NCBI GenBank assembly: GCA_907164885.2
Contig: OU015496.1
Span: 166,991,732 to 167,055,731 of the forward strand
Length of the DNA stretch: 64,000 nucleotides
Source of the DNA: Dolomedes plantarius
Lineage: Eukaryota > Arthropoda > Arachnida > Araneae > Dolomedidae
Reading direction: 5' to 3'
Positions 11,727 through 23,559 of the stretch are shown here, piece by piece; positions within the stretch are counted from its first letter, which is position 1, and each line of letters starts with the position of its first letter. The translations under genes were made by a program, and so were the position numbers. The notes beneath the pieces are model-generated. The model did not search any database, was not told where the DNA came from, and saw only the letters and a program-made list of their open reading frames with translations.

Positions 11727-12608
11727 GCTATAAGCATGCAGCTATCCTTTTTAATTTGTTATATAATTAAAGAAGTATTGATTACATGTGACTTTTCCAC
11801 AAGTTTCCGGTATGCAATAAAGCAGTAACATAAAAATTTAAATTGTTAATGCAGATTTCGTAACTTGAACATTGAAAATAGAAACTAGTGGTTATAAATT
11901 CCCTATTTCACCAATAATCAGTGAAAATTACAAAATATTTTAAAAAATGCTCTAGGCATGTAGCCCTCCTTTTTAATTTATCGTAGAATTAAAAGAGTGT
12001 TGATTCCATGTGAGTTTTCCACAAGTTGCCGGTAAGTCATAAAGCAGAAACTTTTGAAGTGTGGATACAGATTTCGTAACTTGAACAATAACAATATAAA
12101 CTAGTTTTTAGAAATTCCCTATTTAACCAATAATCAGTGAAAAGTAAAAAATATTTGAAAAAATTCTCTAGGCATGTAGCCCTCCTTTTTAATTTATTGT
12201 AGAATTAAAGGAGTGTTGATTACATATGAGTTTTTAACAAGTTGCCGGTAAGTCCTAAAGAAGTAACATTAAAATATGAAGTATGGATTCAGATTTCGTA
12301 ACTTGAACAATAACAATAGAAACTAGTTTTCAGAAATTCCCTATTTAACCAATAATCAGTGAAAAGTAAAAAATATTTAAAAATATTCTCTAGGCATGTA
12401 GCCCTCCTTTTTAATTTATTGTAGAATTAAAGGAGTGTTGATTACATATGAGTTTTTAACAAGTTGCCGGTAAGTCCTAAAGAAGTAACATTAAAATATG
12501 AAGTATGGATTCAGATTTCGTAACTTGAACAATAACAATAGAAACTAGTTTTCAGAAATTCCCTATTTAAACAATGATCAGTGAAAAGTAAAAAATATTT
12601 TTTAAAAA
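11727..12608. repeat. Tandem array, about 222-bp unit, four copies
   Basis: The word GTAACTTGAAC recurs at about 11860, 12076, 12298 and 12520 (spacing 216, 222, 222), and GCATGTAGCCCTCCTTTTTA recurs in step at about 11957, 12174 and 12396 (variant at 11733). The last two units are nearly identical, while the first is diverged, indicating recent local duplication. No unit codes for protein. Confidence 0.9.
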
Positions 12609-13110
12609 TGCTTCAAAAAAGAACACCCAGCAAAGAGAGACCGGGAAAAGTGATCACCATGGAAACTTCTGATTGATTACGTTAACTGTTGCCATTTTAT
12701 ACCCGAGTTTCAGCTTCAAGCGATTTATATTTGTTATTGTTTGTAAACTATTACGATTTGAAGAATCCAGCATTAAAATTCATGGCAGTGCATTGTGATA
12801 GGTTAGATTTCTTCATTGTCATGCATCACCATTTCAATCTATGGACGCATTGCGGTAAGAAGAGTTTTCCGGAGGTTGTATGGGAAAATTTTGACATGAG
12901 ATTGGTTAAGCTGGATATTTCCTACAACAATAGAATACTAAGCCATAAGTGATGTCACGTTTGGAAAAAAAAAATATGCAATAGGTCCTTTTTAGATTTA
13001 GAACTGTTATTTTAACTCAAAAATTTCCTTCCAGTAATTAAATAATGACATTTAGAAATATAAACATTCTTCTGGAATGTGAGTTAATAATTATTTAAAA
13101 AATATGTACA
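12609..13110. other. Spacer with one unrecognised open frame
   Basis: A plus-strand frame at 12689-12952 (87 residues, MPFYTRVSASSDLYLL start) has a mildly protein-like composition but no domain I recognise and no splice context. I leave it uncalled. Confidence 0.4.
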
Positions 13111-13225
13111 GTAGACTCCCATATAACGCGAGTTCATACAATGCGATTTCACAGAACGCGTTAAAAAGAGGGTGAAGATTTTATTCGTATAACGCGATTT
13201 CCGTATAACGCGCTATAGAATAAAA
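13109..13225. mobile_element. Single end of a pogo/Tigger-like element
   Basis: CAGTAGACTCCCATATAACG after TA, followed by repeated TAACGCG and TAACGCGATTTCCGTATAAC words, is the typical start of a pogo-like DNA element. The matching right end was not found nearby, so this looks like a truncated copy. Confidence 0.5.
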
Positions 13226-13403
13226 TGCGTGAATTTTCCTTTTAAACACTGCAGATACATTTATTTTTAATTCACATGGATTTTGATGAAGAAGTTTTGC
13301 ACTGTTTTGTCAATTTAATTACATATTCTGTATGTAATTTTTTAAGCTGGTGAAACAGTTCAAAATAAAGTTTATTTAAAACTTAAATAAATATTTATAT
13401 ACA

Positions 13404-13640
13404 TGACTAGCTGAATACCTGTGCTTCGCTACGGACTACATTCAAATTAAATAAAACAGTTAATGTATGTAATTAATGCCAAAAAATCAAAAATATATTT
13501 ATAGAAAAAATCGTAACACAATATTTTTATAGACAAAATAATGTAGAAGAAAATATTCAAATTAAATACAATTGTCAATGTATGCAATTAATTTGTATGA
13601 ATTAATTCACGAGGAATATGAATGTGAAAATCCCCCGTAT
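13404..13640. mobile_element. Fragment of the ACTAGCTGAA dispersed repeat
   Basis: Begins ACTAGCTGAATACCTGTGCT TCGCTACGG and continues ACATTCAAATTAAATA and GTTAATGTATG. The same order occurs inverted at 20500-20668. I do not know its class; Helitron- or LINE-related are both possible. Confidence 0.55.
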
Positions 13641-13996
13641 CTTAACAAAAAGACTACATGAAGTCAAATGATGCACTGCTTTTGTGAGTTTATATCCATA
13701 CATACGTTGTTTCTAGGTTGATTCGAATGTGCCAACTTATGTACATATGTTACAAGCTTATTTGTGAAAATCATACCTAAAGGTGTATAGCTTATGAAAG
13801 TTCAAAGATCTAAAGTACATGGGTTGTTGGGTTATAGATCTAGTTAAATTTTTTAAAACAAGCAAAAAAAAAATGACAATTCTTAGAATTTGTGGAATTT
13901 GTCCTTGATTCTTAGAGTTCTATGTTAAACCCAATGTTTTAACAAAGAAAATAAAAACGGTTTTTTAAGAATTTTATATTTCGAATCCTCATAACA

Positions 13997-14367
13997 CAAC
14001 TGTTCTCAACCTTTTTAGCCCCCCTCCCCCCCCCAAAAAAAAAGTAAGAAAAATAAAATGAACGCTTCGCTACCCCCTCCTCCAAACCTTCACAACAGTA
14101 GTAATAAATGACTGAACGAACGACTAGTTCAAACTATTAGGGCATGTTCACATAGAATCTGTCTGCTTCAACGTTAAAGATTCCGTTATCACTGATTGGT
14201 CAAAGGGATCCATGATTGGTATATGATTGGTTAAAAAATTTTACGCTGACGCTGACGGATTCTATGTGAACATACCCTTACACTGCCTTGATAGCAACCT
14301 TTCGCGATCCCCCTTACATGTCACTGCAACCCCTGGGGGGTCTCGGCCCTTAGGTTGAGAAACGTTG
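13997..14367. mobile_element. hAT-like non-autonomous element (TTCTCAACC termini)
   Basis: The left end is CAACTGTTCTCAACCTTTTT and the right end, reverse complemented, CAACGTTTCTCAACCTAAGG. Consensus CAGNGGTTCTCAACC ends are known from hAT elements of the SPIN type. The flanking octamers TCATAACA and TCCAAATA match only partly, so the insertion is old. A Harbinger-like MITE at 14140-14277 sits inside it. Confidence 0.6.
14140..14277. mobile_element. PIF/Harbinger-like MITE, 138 bp
   Basis: The left terminus reads GGGCATGTTCACATAGAATC and the right, reverse complemented, GGGTATGTTCACATAGAATC: one mismatch in 20. Both sides carry TTA (14137-14139, 14278-14280), the 3-bp duplication used by PIF/Harbinger. 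Internal CAATCA-type words repeat. It is nested in the hAT-like element at 13997-14367. Confidence 0.8.
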
Positions 14368-14566
14368 TCCAAATAGGAAACAACAGTATTTAACGATGAC
14401 CAATTTTATTTCTGTGAACTCTACTCAAATTCTGGAAATCTGAAATTCAAGTGGCGATTTTCTTCCTGCGGTGAGTTCTATGTGAATACTCGTGAAATCA
14501 ACATAACTGCAAAGAGAGAAGTGGTTTCATAGTACAAGACAAAACTTCGCCGTAAAGCTCTCAGCA

Positions 14567-15110
14567 ACAATACATAATTACAAGATAAAAAGAACTTTTT
14601 ATATACCAAGTTTTTAAATTTTCTGTTGAATCATATAAACTATTCAATTAAGAGAGAACTGTAACAGTTCTCTCTTAATTGCACAAACCTTCACTTAATT
14701 ATTCTTTTTCACTTTCTTTTATTTAATTTTAATCACTTTTTAGTCGTTTCCACTATCCACAGACTTTATAGACTTTAAATTTTATAATTGTTTTTAAAAT
14801 TTTTCGCGCAATATTTTTGTAAACAAACTAAATTCACATGTATTCTGTTTTCAAAATTGTCAAACGCCGTTACGCAAAAGTGCAAGCATTGAATTCGATC
14901 GAAGCGCTACCTTGCGGAATTTTTCAGCTAAAAGTTTTAAGAGAATGCATTATCATCGTGTTCTGAGCTTTTCTAAAAGTTTCAAATGTCTAGCTAGTAA
15001 GGAAGTTAGTTGAAAATCGATTGCAAGATTTGTGCTGGACAAACACACACACACAAACAAACAAACAAGAAAGCGAGTTAATAAAAACATGGTAAAAAAA
15101 AAGACGTACG
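14567..15110 (-). repeat. Dispersed repeat, inverted partner of 19305-19745
   Basis: Read on the minus strand this matches 19305-19745 in order: (TGTT)n/(TG)n tract, CAAATCTTGCAATCGATTTT, TAACTTCC, CTAGACATTTGAAACTTTTAG, ACGATGA, then TATATGATTCAACAGAAAAT and TATATAAAAAGTTCTTTTT. The copies are a few kb apart in opposite orientation. No frame or terminal repeat identifies the class. Confidence 0.6.
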
Positions 15111-16440
15111 CGTAAGTCATAAAAAAAACAGGATTACGTCGAATTTCCAATCTTGTGTTTATAACGCTACTGAGGCGTAGGAAGGCGAAGTGCCACGAGC
15201 GATTTTGTAAAAATGTTGGCGTAATTGGGGAAAAAAGGTCATACCATTAGATATCGAACGAAAATACACGTCACCCGAGTACAAACACGTAGATGAAACG
15301 GAATGTTTGGCGAGGTGGACAGTCCAAAATGTCAGACTCAGCAACATAATTTAGAGCCGTTTATCATCAATAAATTTTTATCATGTAAAGGGCCATAATC
15401 GGAGGGGAAGGGGAGAGGCAGAGAGGGACTTGCCCCCTTGCTAGACTAGACTTGTGTTTTAGAATCGAACATTGCCAAATATATTCTAAACATACAATAA
15501 TAAGAATATTTAAAACAATGCTCGCAGATAAGCGAATAATGTATGTATTCAGAACTCAGTGATTTAAAGGAAATTTTTCTTTATGCAAAATTATTACTTT
15601 AAAAAATTATAATAAAAAAGGCTTTTGAACAAAAAATTCAAGAATTATCCGTCCTGAGAATTTTGAGATGTAAAGGAATATATCCTTTATGTGTCGTAAT
15701 TACTTAAGTTTCTTTTAAGATAAAGCCTTTAGTTAGAAAATTTAAGTTATGCCTATATCGAGAACTCAATAATTAAAAGGATTTTTTTATTTTTAAACAG
15801 TAAATATTATACCTCAGTTCTTATTCAGAAGAGCCTTTACTTTTGCAGACACATTTGCAAAAGGGACCAATCACTAGGTTGAAATACCACAAAACAATAA
15901 ATTCCGAAAAGCGAACGACCGTCCCACAGACAAATATCCAATCTAAACATCATCAAAATCACTTCGTGAAATCGAATCTCCGCTTTCAAAGTAAGTTACT
16001 AGTGACGTCACACTGAAAATTTGATTGTCAATGTATGCATGAATGACTAAGACTATTGACAGTATTTCTTTCTCAGAAGTGCAAACAATGTAAAGAAACA
16101 AACGACTGTGTTTCTGAACTAGGTCTTATCTATAATATAAACAGACTGAGCGCATCCGTTACCAATTATTCTTTCAAATTTCCAATTTAACTGTGTGTTT
16201 CTAATTTAACCGTTTTCAGTAAAGCACACGCAGGTGTAGGATTTTTTAACCAAGTGAAGTTTTATAAAGACTTTCTTTCAATTCCTTCGTCTCTCTGGTG
16301 TGTTTAACGGTTTTTGTCTATTTACATAGCAGTTTATATTATTTTTAAAGATTGCCCAATGCCAAGAGTTTTTAACTTCATTTAGAAGAAACATATGTTC
16401 AGTTAACTAGACGAGAAAATGTTTTTAAACTCTCTCTCAT
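15111..16440. other. AT-rich spacer, no gene seen
   Basis: No recognisable coding sequence or terminal repeats. One octamer TGACGTCA occurs at about 16010. Minus-strand frames at 14953-15347 show no family signature. Confidence 0.5.
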
Positions 16441-16444
16441 CTAA

Positions 16445-17405
16445 AGATGTTTTTTCTTCTTCTTTTTCTTTTTTATAATTTTAAATTTCCGGATCCAGAA
16501 TATTAATACGATTTTACTAGATGTTGGTTTCCTACCAACAAGATTTTTGTGGTGAGGAAACAAGCTTGCAGTGAAATGAATATTCTTTAAGGATTTCTTC
16601 TTCGCAATCATGGTGACTTTTTTATTTTCCTTCGTTTTCTTATTTTAAATTTCAGATACCAGATATTAATGCGATTTCATTGGATGTTGGTGTCTTAGCA
16701 ACAAGATTTTTGTGATAGGAAAACAAACATGCAGTCAAATAAATATTCATGGCGGGTTTCTTCTTCGGAGTCATGGTGACTTTTTTTCCCTTTTCTTTAT
16801 TTTAAATTTCGGATAGAAGATTTTAATACGATTTCATTGGATGTTGGTTTCCTAGCAACAAGATTTTTATACTGGGAAAGCAAATATGCAATCAAATGAA
16901 TATTCTTTGAGGATTTCTTCTCCGCAATCATGATGACTTTTTTTCTTTTTCTTTATTTTAAATTTCGGATATCGGATATTAATACGATATCATTAGATGT
17001 TGCTTTCCTAGCAACAAGATTTTTCTGTTGGGAAAGCAAACATTCAGTCAAATGAATATTCTTCGAGGATTTCTTCTTCGCAATCCTATTGACTTTTTTC
17101 TTCTTTCTCTTTATTTTAAATTTCAGATACTGGATATTAATATGATATCACTGGATGGTGGTTTTCTAGAAACACGACTGTGCTGGGAAAACAAACATGC
17201 AGTCAAATGAATATTCTTCGAGTGAATGAATTTCGTCTTCGCAATCATAGTGACTTTTATTTCTTTTTCTTTATTTTAAATTTCAGATACCGGATATTAA
17301 TTCAATTTCATTAGATGTCGGTTAAGTAGCAACAAGATTTTTGCGCTGGAAAAACAAACATGAAGTAAAATATATATTCTTCGGGAGCTTTCTTCTTTGC
17401 AATCA
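16445..17405. repeat. Tandem array, about 158-bp unit, six copies
   Basis: The phrase TAGCAACAAGATTTTT recurs at 16534, 16697, 16854, 17010, 17168 (altered) and 17328, spacing 156-163 bp. Each unit also carries TTTATTTTAAATTTC, GATATTAATACGAT, ATGTTGGTTTCC, a CAAACATGCAGTCAAATGAA block and TTCTTCTTCGCAATCAT. The copies are moderately diverged. Short open frames inside are by-products. Confidence 0.9.
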
Positions 17406-17440
17406 TGACGACTTTGGCATCAAAATTAGACCCCAAAAAT

Positions 17441-18410
17441 ATAACATGATATCACTTTGGAGCTTTCCAAAAATATATGCTGAAAAAGCATAGAAATCAG
17501 TAAGGCGTAATTACACAGAACATTAAATTCAAAGGGAGCCGACATGATTTCAGTTCACATATCATCCCTAAGATCACATGAGCTATAAACAATGGCTGTT
17601 TCCAGTATTACAGACTATTTATGGTTATTCAAATGTTCGCTTATTAAAAACATCTTTCAGTAAGAACTCGTGTGTAGCATTTATGCCTGAGAAATATTCT
17701 CCGATATCTTAACAATATTACAGAAATAATTTTTACATTCCTCAACTCTTCTAATTTTGTTAAAAGCATGAGATTATAGAATAAACCGTGACCCCGAAAT
17801 GAGATAAGGTAAAAAGACTCCTTGAGAGAGGAAATCTGGGAACGTTCATGGTACAGTAATCAATACGCAGCTAAACAAAATTATCTTTTGTTTTGTTCAT
17901 CGATTCGTTTTTATGTAATGAGATTACTGCTTTTTGCCTCTCGGCAGTTGCTTAGCCCGAAAACACAAACTGCTCTCTCCATATGTGTGCGGGCACTGCT
18001 TGAAGGCCGAAGAAGAAAACAGAAAGTTTAATTCGGAACAATTAGTTCGCAATTTTTCCGACACGAAGCCACGCGGACACACTTCCACGCGCATTGATCA
18101 CGAATGGGACGCAACGATCGCTGTTTCTCGGCTGATAACTAACAACGTTTGCATTAAGAATTTACTTCCATATTTTTATAGGATCGATGCTAAAACTGTC
18201 TGGGTAACTTAGGCTCCATTCTAAGATTTATTACCGTTTCAAAAGGACATACAACTATGAAGATACTACACTTTTTTTTATGCATGCAGTTTTAATAACA
18301 CCTTTCAAACACCACAAGGAAACACAAAGTCTTATTTTCAGAGCCGTGAGCTAAACAGGAGCCATATCCCTTCGCCTTGCAGCCTTCCATAAACCTGGTT
18401 AGGATTTATC
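17441..18410. other. Spacer with a GC-richer unique-looking patch
   Basis: Between about 17820 and 18210 base composition rises and CpG words appear. Two plus-strand frames exist (17822-18031, 17934-18212) but in different frames with no domain. It could be a non-coding conserved element; I see no proof. Confidence 0.35.
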
Positions 18411-18418
18411 CTGCCAGG

Positions 18419-18802
18419 CATAGATGTAGCGTCGGACTCCCCCTCCCTCCAACTTAACATAAAATAAATTAAAACGTTAATAGAAGTTCAGTTAAAATCA
18501 GAAAATTGTAGAAAACTTCTAAGAAAGTTGGTTTTTTTCCCAACAAAAATCGATGCTATACTCTTTTCTCATTTTATTTATATTATATTTATTTTTCTCA
18601 TTGTATAACTTTTGAATTCTACTCAAACATCAATTCTATCTTTATTCAATTTTAAAAAAATCATAATATTTCATATTTTATGAACCATCCGGTAATCAAT
18701 GCGCTGAGGAGGACCCTAACTGAGTTCAATTCGTGCCCCCCCCCCCCAAAAAAAAAAGAAAAAAAAAAAAAGAGAAGAAGTTAGAAGCACGCTACGCGTA
18801 TG
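18419..18802. mobile_element. hAT MITE (CATAG-GTAGCGT family), copy 1, with perfect 8-bp duplication
   Basis: The left end is CATAGATGTAGCGTCGGACT and the right, reverse complemented, CATACGCGTAGCGTGCTTCT. CTGCCAGG is duplicated exactly on both sides (18411-18418, 18803-18810), the octamer size of hAT insertions. The body (AACTTAACATAAAATAAATT, AAAATTGTAGAAAACTTCTA, poly-C then poly-A near the right end) matches 25612-26080. No transposase frame. Confidence 0.85.
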
Positions 18803-18810
18803 CTGCCAGG

Positions 18811-19304
18811 GGGCATAAGAACAGTAGCCAAAACAAAATCTTATTTCCAAATTTGAAGGTTAAGATGTGAAATGAAATTTGTAATACATTTAATTTTAAT
18901 TTTGTGTTTCTATTCAATCATTATTTACTCATTTTATTTAGATCGTTTTTAACAATTTTCAATTCCTTTATTTTAAAATATTTTTTCAATTTATAAAATA
19001 TTAAAACTCTGGGCTTTTCTGCGAGTAATTCAACTGAGATAAAACAATGCACAATAGCTGAAAGATCACAGGACTCCTCTATCCATCCTCCATAACTTTT
19101 TTTGTCCAGTCGTGACGTCACTTATAGTATAGTGGTCCCTGGTTATAGGAAATTTTCAGCTTGAAAGCAATAAACCGCCCACGACTCTCCTTTTTTCCAT
19201 AGCATCCTGAAAGTGTTGAAATTCCTCCTACTTCAAGGGGGTCCGTCCATTGATAAAAATCTCGTAAGAATCGGGATATGGGTGACGAGTTAAAGCTACT
19301 TTTT
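18811..19304. other. AT-rich spacer, no gene seen
   Basis: Two short minus-strand frames (18921-19121, 19118-19309) show no family signature. Confidence 0.4.
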
Positions 19305-19745
19305 ACCATGTTTTTATTAACTTGCTTGCTTGTTTGTGTGTTTGTTTGTGTGTGTGTTTGTCAAGTACAAATCTTGCAATCGATTTTTAACTAACTTCCC
19401 GACTAGCTAGACATTTGAAACTTTTAGAATAGCTCAGAACACGATGACAATGCATTTTTTAATACCTTTAGCCATCTTTAAGCAGAATTAAATTAATTTT
19501 CAGTTATTTTCAGTTAATTTTGCTTTGGAGACTGATGCAGCCATCTATTGGCCGGAACGGGAACGAAAAGTTAAATGCAAGTTAACTTCCAATTAACTTC
19601 ATTTTCTTTCAAGTTGATGGATAATTCATCAAAAATTTTTTTTTTAAAGTATTTATTAATACACAGAATCGTCAAGTTTATATGATTCAACAGAAAATTT
19701 AAAATCATGGTATATAAAAAGTTCTTTTTTTCTTGTAATTATTTA
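19305..19745 (+). repeat. Dispersed repeat, inverted partner of 14567-15110
   Basis: Shares an ordered series of blocks with 14567-15110 on the other strand, including a (TGTT)n start and the TATATAAAAAGTTCTTTTTT end. An extra block about 19500-19620 (GATGCAGCCATCTATTGGCC) is found only here. Confidence 0.6.
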
Positions 19746-19961
19746 AGGTTTCAGTTCTGGTCAGCGACGATTGGTGAAAAATACTTGCTATGATTCTTAG
19801 CAAACACCCGCTGAGAAGGTGTCATCATCATTAAACAAAACATACAGTTTTCACAATACGCCAAATTTAGCGAAAAATTACTCACAAAAAAAAAAGGTAT
19901 AAACATGAATGCTAGCTGATCCCAACTAAAAGTATTTTTAATTATAATTTGAAAAGTAATC

Positions 19962-20668
19962 TCTATATATAAAACAGTTCCGTAACTGACTCATTCATTC
20001 ACTGACTGACTGACTGACACTGACTGACATACAACGCACAGACCAAACCGCTGGACCTAAAGGGCTGAAAGTTTGTATGGCGATTCTTCTAATAGTGTAG
20101 GGGTGCACTAAGAAAGATTTTTCAAAAATTCTCCTTATATTTTTTTAAATTAAATTTTTAAGCTGTTTTTTTAAACTTTTTTTTGCGTTTGCATTTAAAA
20201 TAATACATTGAGGGTTATAAAATTTATATCACGAGAAAGATCATAAAAATTCCTTCAAAATGAAATTTTTTTCGAATTTTTACCTCCATTTCCTGATTTT
20301 TGGTGAATTTTTAAAGATTAATTTTTAGAATTTAATTTATTAAATTCTGATCACGTGATTTTTTTTTCTGGTACTTTCAATAAATTTATCGTCACGTGCG
20401 TAACAACTAAATAGACAAAAAAAATATTTTTTTCTCTTTCTAATGCAGCAGACGATTGGATATTATCCAAAAAAAAATGCATATCCCTTACGATTTTTTT
20501 ATAAATATATATATATAGATAGATAGATATTTTACATCAATTGTATACATTGATAATCGCATTTATTATAAATATATATATTTATTTTTTGGCATAAATT
20601 GCATACGTTGACCGTTGTATTTAATTTGAATGTACTCCGTAGCGAAGCGCGGGTTTTCAGCTAGTCTG
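19962..20668 (-). mobile_element. Dispersed element with (TGAC)n and ACTAGCTGAA end
   Basis: On the minus strand it starts ACTAGCTGAAAACCCGCGCT TCGCTACGG and ends in TATATATAGAG. Near that end come ACTGACTGACTGACTGACAC and CAACGCACAGACCAAACCGC, followed by CTGAAAGTTTGTATGG. That (TGAC)n plus CAACGCACAG arrangement is common in non-coding arthropod repeats, perhaps Helitron-like; I cannot decide the class. A diverged fragment is at 13404. Confidence 0.55.
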
Positions 20669-22330
20669 TTATAAGTATAGATCACATCTAGTTTTGACAG
20701 TATATGGGTTCGTTTGAGGTTTCCTTTCTATCATTTGACGGTTAAAAGAGGAAGCTTTTCTTTACTAAAAATAAATAAATAAATAAAAAATTTTAAAAAT
20801 GTCCTTTTAATATAGGGCTCTAGGTAAGTAATCGAACTCCCATTCATCGAAAGAAAAAGGAAAAAGCTTCGGAACTTTTGAAAGATTGGACCATTTTTAC
20901 GCCGCTTTGTGGACCACAGAAAAATGTAATATCCTGAATAACGTGTAAAGGGAATTTCAGTCGTAATATCAAAAAGTCATTTTTAAAACAGATTTCTACG
21001 CATATAAAAAACATAAAAAGCTATGCATCACTGATTAAGATGATTGATTTTTAATTTCCCATACTTTTTCAAATTCATTCCTTTTTCTGGGAACAATGCG
21101 TTGATACACATTTAATCGTACAAAGAGATTTCTATGTTTATTTATAGTATATAAGGAAAAAATACTTTAAATATCTTAAGAATAAGTTGTAAGCAATTTT
21201 GGAAATTTCAATTTCTTTAACGGTTTTTAAAAATTTTATGTTGGTAAATTGGGATTTTACGGAATACCCGAAGAAGATTTCATTTGCTTATGTTATAGGT
21301 AGCATTCTTGCGTTCTCGTTCAAAGTATTTCCGAATTTTACCACCAGGGAAATACCACTTATTCAGTAATGGGATTCAGAGTAACTCTAAGCTTTCGAAA
21401 GAAGTGTGAAATGCAGGAATATATTTGAAAGACGGCGAATAAATTAAAGATTTTCATTAAAAGTATTCTTTGGGGAACAGATGAGAGGTTTATCTCAAAA
21501 GGACGAAGAATAATTCTGCCTTAGTTTTTAATATATAAGTTCCTTCAGATATATTGGATGCAATTATCTAAACTAAGTCTAAATTGATGTGATACTTAAA
21601 CAGACTTGACCCATTCAGACCTAAGAATAGTGGGGATACTTATAGTGACGTAATTTTGTTGGGTGGATTAAACCGCATAATTTGCCCCATACCTAATTTT
21701 CTGAAATAAAAAACCTTTCACAAGAAAGTAGACTAGATGAGGCTAACTAAAATGCCTTTATTTCTCTTATTTTACATAAAAACATAGTAAAAAGGGATCG
21801 ATTTGATCCAATAGCTTGGAAGAAAAATATTTACAAAAACTTAACCATTAAACAAAAAAGAATACAGATAAGCGTGTCCTGAACGGGCGAAAATTAACCT
21901 ATTTAAATTTTGAAAAAACTACTTAAGCTGAATGGTAAAGCTTGGGATAGTTATAGGAAGAAAGGAGGGATACAAGTTTAATGGCTCGACAATTCGTCGC
22001 AAACACATCTAAATATCAAACTTGCTGTGAAAACAGCTACTAACACTATGGCTGAAAGTCCCAACTCACTCGCAGAATAGTTACTGCTTAAAACCCCAAC
22101 TCGCTGAAAAAATACGTACATCTTAAATACTTGTTGTATTTACTTGTACAAACCCCATTGGCTGTGACGCGAGAGCTTCGTAATTCGAGTCCTGCCTTCG
22201 AAGTTGAAAAATCTGCATAGTATTTTATTTTTATTTTAAACCATCCGTTCATGACACGTTTTTAAATATCGCGTTTTCCGACGAAGAGAGAACAAATACT
22301 ACAAATTTATAGCTTATTACAGAACGAATA
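20669..22330. other. AT-rich spacer, no gene seen
   Basis: No frames of note, no terminal repeats recognised, stops frequent on both strands. Confidence 0.5.
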
Positions 22331-22569
22331 CAGCCGTTCACATGGTGTAGTGGTTAGCGTTCTGAGCTGCCACGCACAGTGGGCTTGGGTTCAAATTCCG
22401 AATAAGGCTTTGTCGTTTCCCTGTTGTCCCCCTCATAGGGAGCAATACTGGCTCACCTATATGGTGCTCCCGTAATAAAGTCGCTAGTAAATCGCAGTGA
22501 ATAACAAAAAAGGCGAATGTCTCACGACAAAGTGCCTCCGCATCAGACAACAACAATAAAAAAAAGAAA
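22331..22569 (+). mobile_element. tRNA-derived SINE, family 2, best copy
   Basis: Head ACATGGTGTAGTGGTTAGCG has an A box like TGGTGTAGTGGTTAG, and GGCTTGGGTTCAAATTCCG supplies the B box. The body runs ATAAGGCTTTGTCG, CCCCCTCATAGGGAGCAATA, TGGTGCTCCCGTAATAAAGT and ends CAACAACAATAAA. The head resembles Glu/Asp/Gly-type tRNAs. Other copies: 10226-10387, 45298-45425 and possibly 45545-45612, all on the minus strand. Confidence 0.85.
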
Positions 22570-23330
22570 GAAAACACAGTGGTTACTGATTTTCTAGTGC
22601 AAGCTATAAATTATTTTCATTTGTCTATGTGGAAACATACTTTACAGTATTTAAAAAGTTGGCCATCTCATAATCGAATTTAAGCCTCCAGAAATTACCG
22701 CAGGCCTGAAATTTGGAAGGGGAAAAAAAAAAAAACGAGTCCAGAAGCATCACAGTCGAAGCGTGATCGACGAGGGTCCACCTGTAAACAAAGCGCGACA
22801 AGGCGTGAAACTTTTAAACGTTTCAGTTACGAGCGGCACACGTATCATACGATGCGAAAGCGAGCGGAGATCCACTCCATTGTGAAGCAGAAACTGTGCC
22901 AGTTACGGTTTAGGGGATCTTCCTTTACACCATGTACGGGGGGGAAAAAAGGGATAAAAGAGTATCTCTTTCTTTTCACCGATAAATGAAAAGAAATCGT
23001 TTGCGTGGTGATGCGATGGAGGTCGTTCCCAGGATGAGGGATGCACGCGTCTAATGTGTCTGGGAAGAAATGGGGTTTCTCGAACAAACGCGCGGAATGC
23101 CGCTCAGGAGAGTGAAATGCAGACGATCGCCTTCCTCTCTATAGCAGGTGGTTCTGACCTCGCAAATAGGCCTTCCCGTTTTCTGAACGCTCCCGTTAAT
23201 TTCGAGCAACGCCATAACGCTTCATGTTTTGAATTCGTGGCCAGACACGAGGTCAAGAGGGCTAGGCATGTGAATCCTCCGAGAAGTCTAATATTGTCTT
23301 CCAGGCCCACTGAAGGCCGAGTGGTCTAAA
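22570..23330. other. GC-richer unique-looking stretch, function unknown
   Basis: From about 22740 to 23330 the DNA is richer in CpG than average and lacks repeat hallmarks. Overlapping short frames run on both strands (22845-23087 minus, 23054-23329 plus, 23104-23310 minus), none with a recognisable domain. It may be a regulatory or single-copy non-coding segment. Confidence 0.35.
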
Positions 23331-23332
23331 CA

Positions 23333-23559
23333 TGAGGCGGTGAAAGGCAAAGTGGTGTAAGTCAAATGAGTTTAACTGCCAAAACTACAAAAAATTCCAC
23401 CATAAATTGGACAAATTATAGTTCATAACAATTATTACAATATTGCAAATAACAACTATTTGCAATTCCACCATAAATTGAACATGGAGATTACATATTT
23501 GACCCCGAATGAAAAAAGTTGAAAATGTGACTTACACCACTTTGCCTTTCAACGCCTCA
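23333..23559. mobile_element. MITE with about 31-bp inverted termini
   Basis: The left end starts TGAGGCGGTGAAAGGCAAAG and the right, reverse complemented, TGAGGCGTTGAAAGGCAAAG. Both continue TGGTGTAAGTCA, one mismatch in about 31. Inside, AATTCCACCATAAATTG occurs twice. The flanks do not show a clear target duplication (possibly CA), so superfamily is open. Confidence 0.75.

Noticed and set aside
11727..12608. CRISPR-like array
   Set aside because: Continuous 222-bp tandem units with no spacers in a eukaryotic setting; likewise for 16445-17405 and 48984-49056.
12689..12952. 87-residue plus frame
   Set aside because: Open and starts with ATG but matches no family I know and has no supporting signals; length is within chance for this much DNA.
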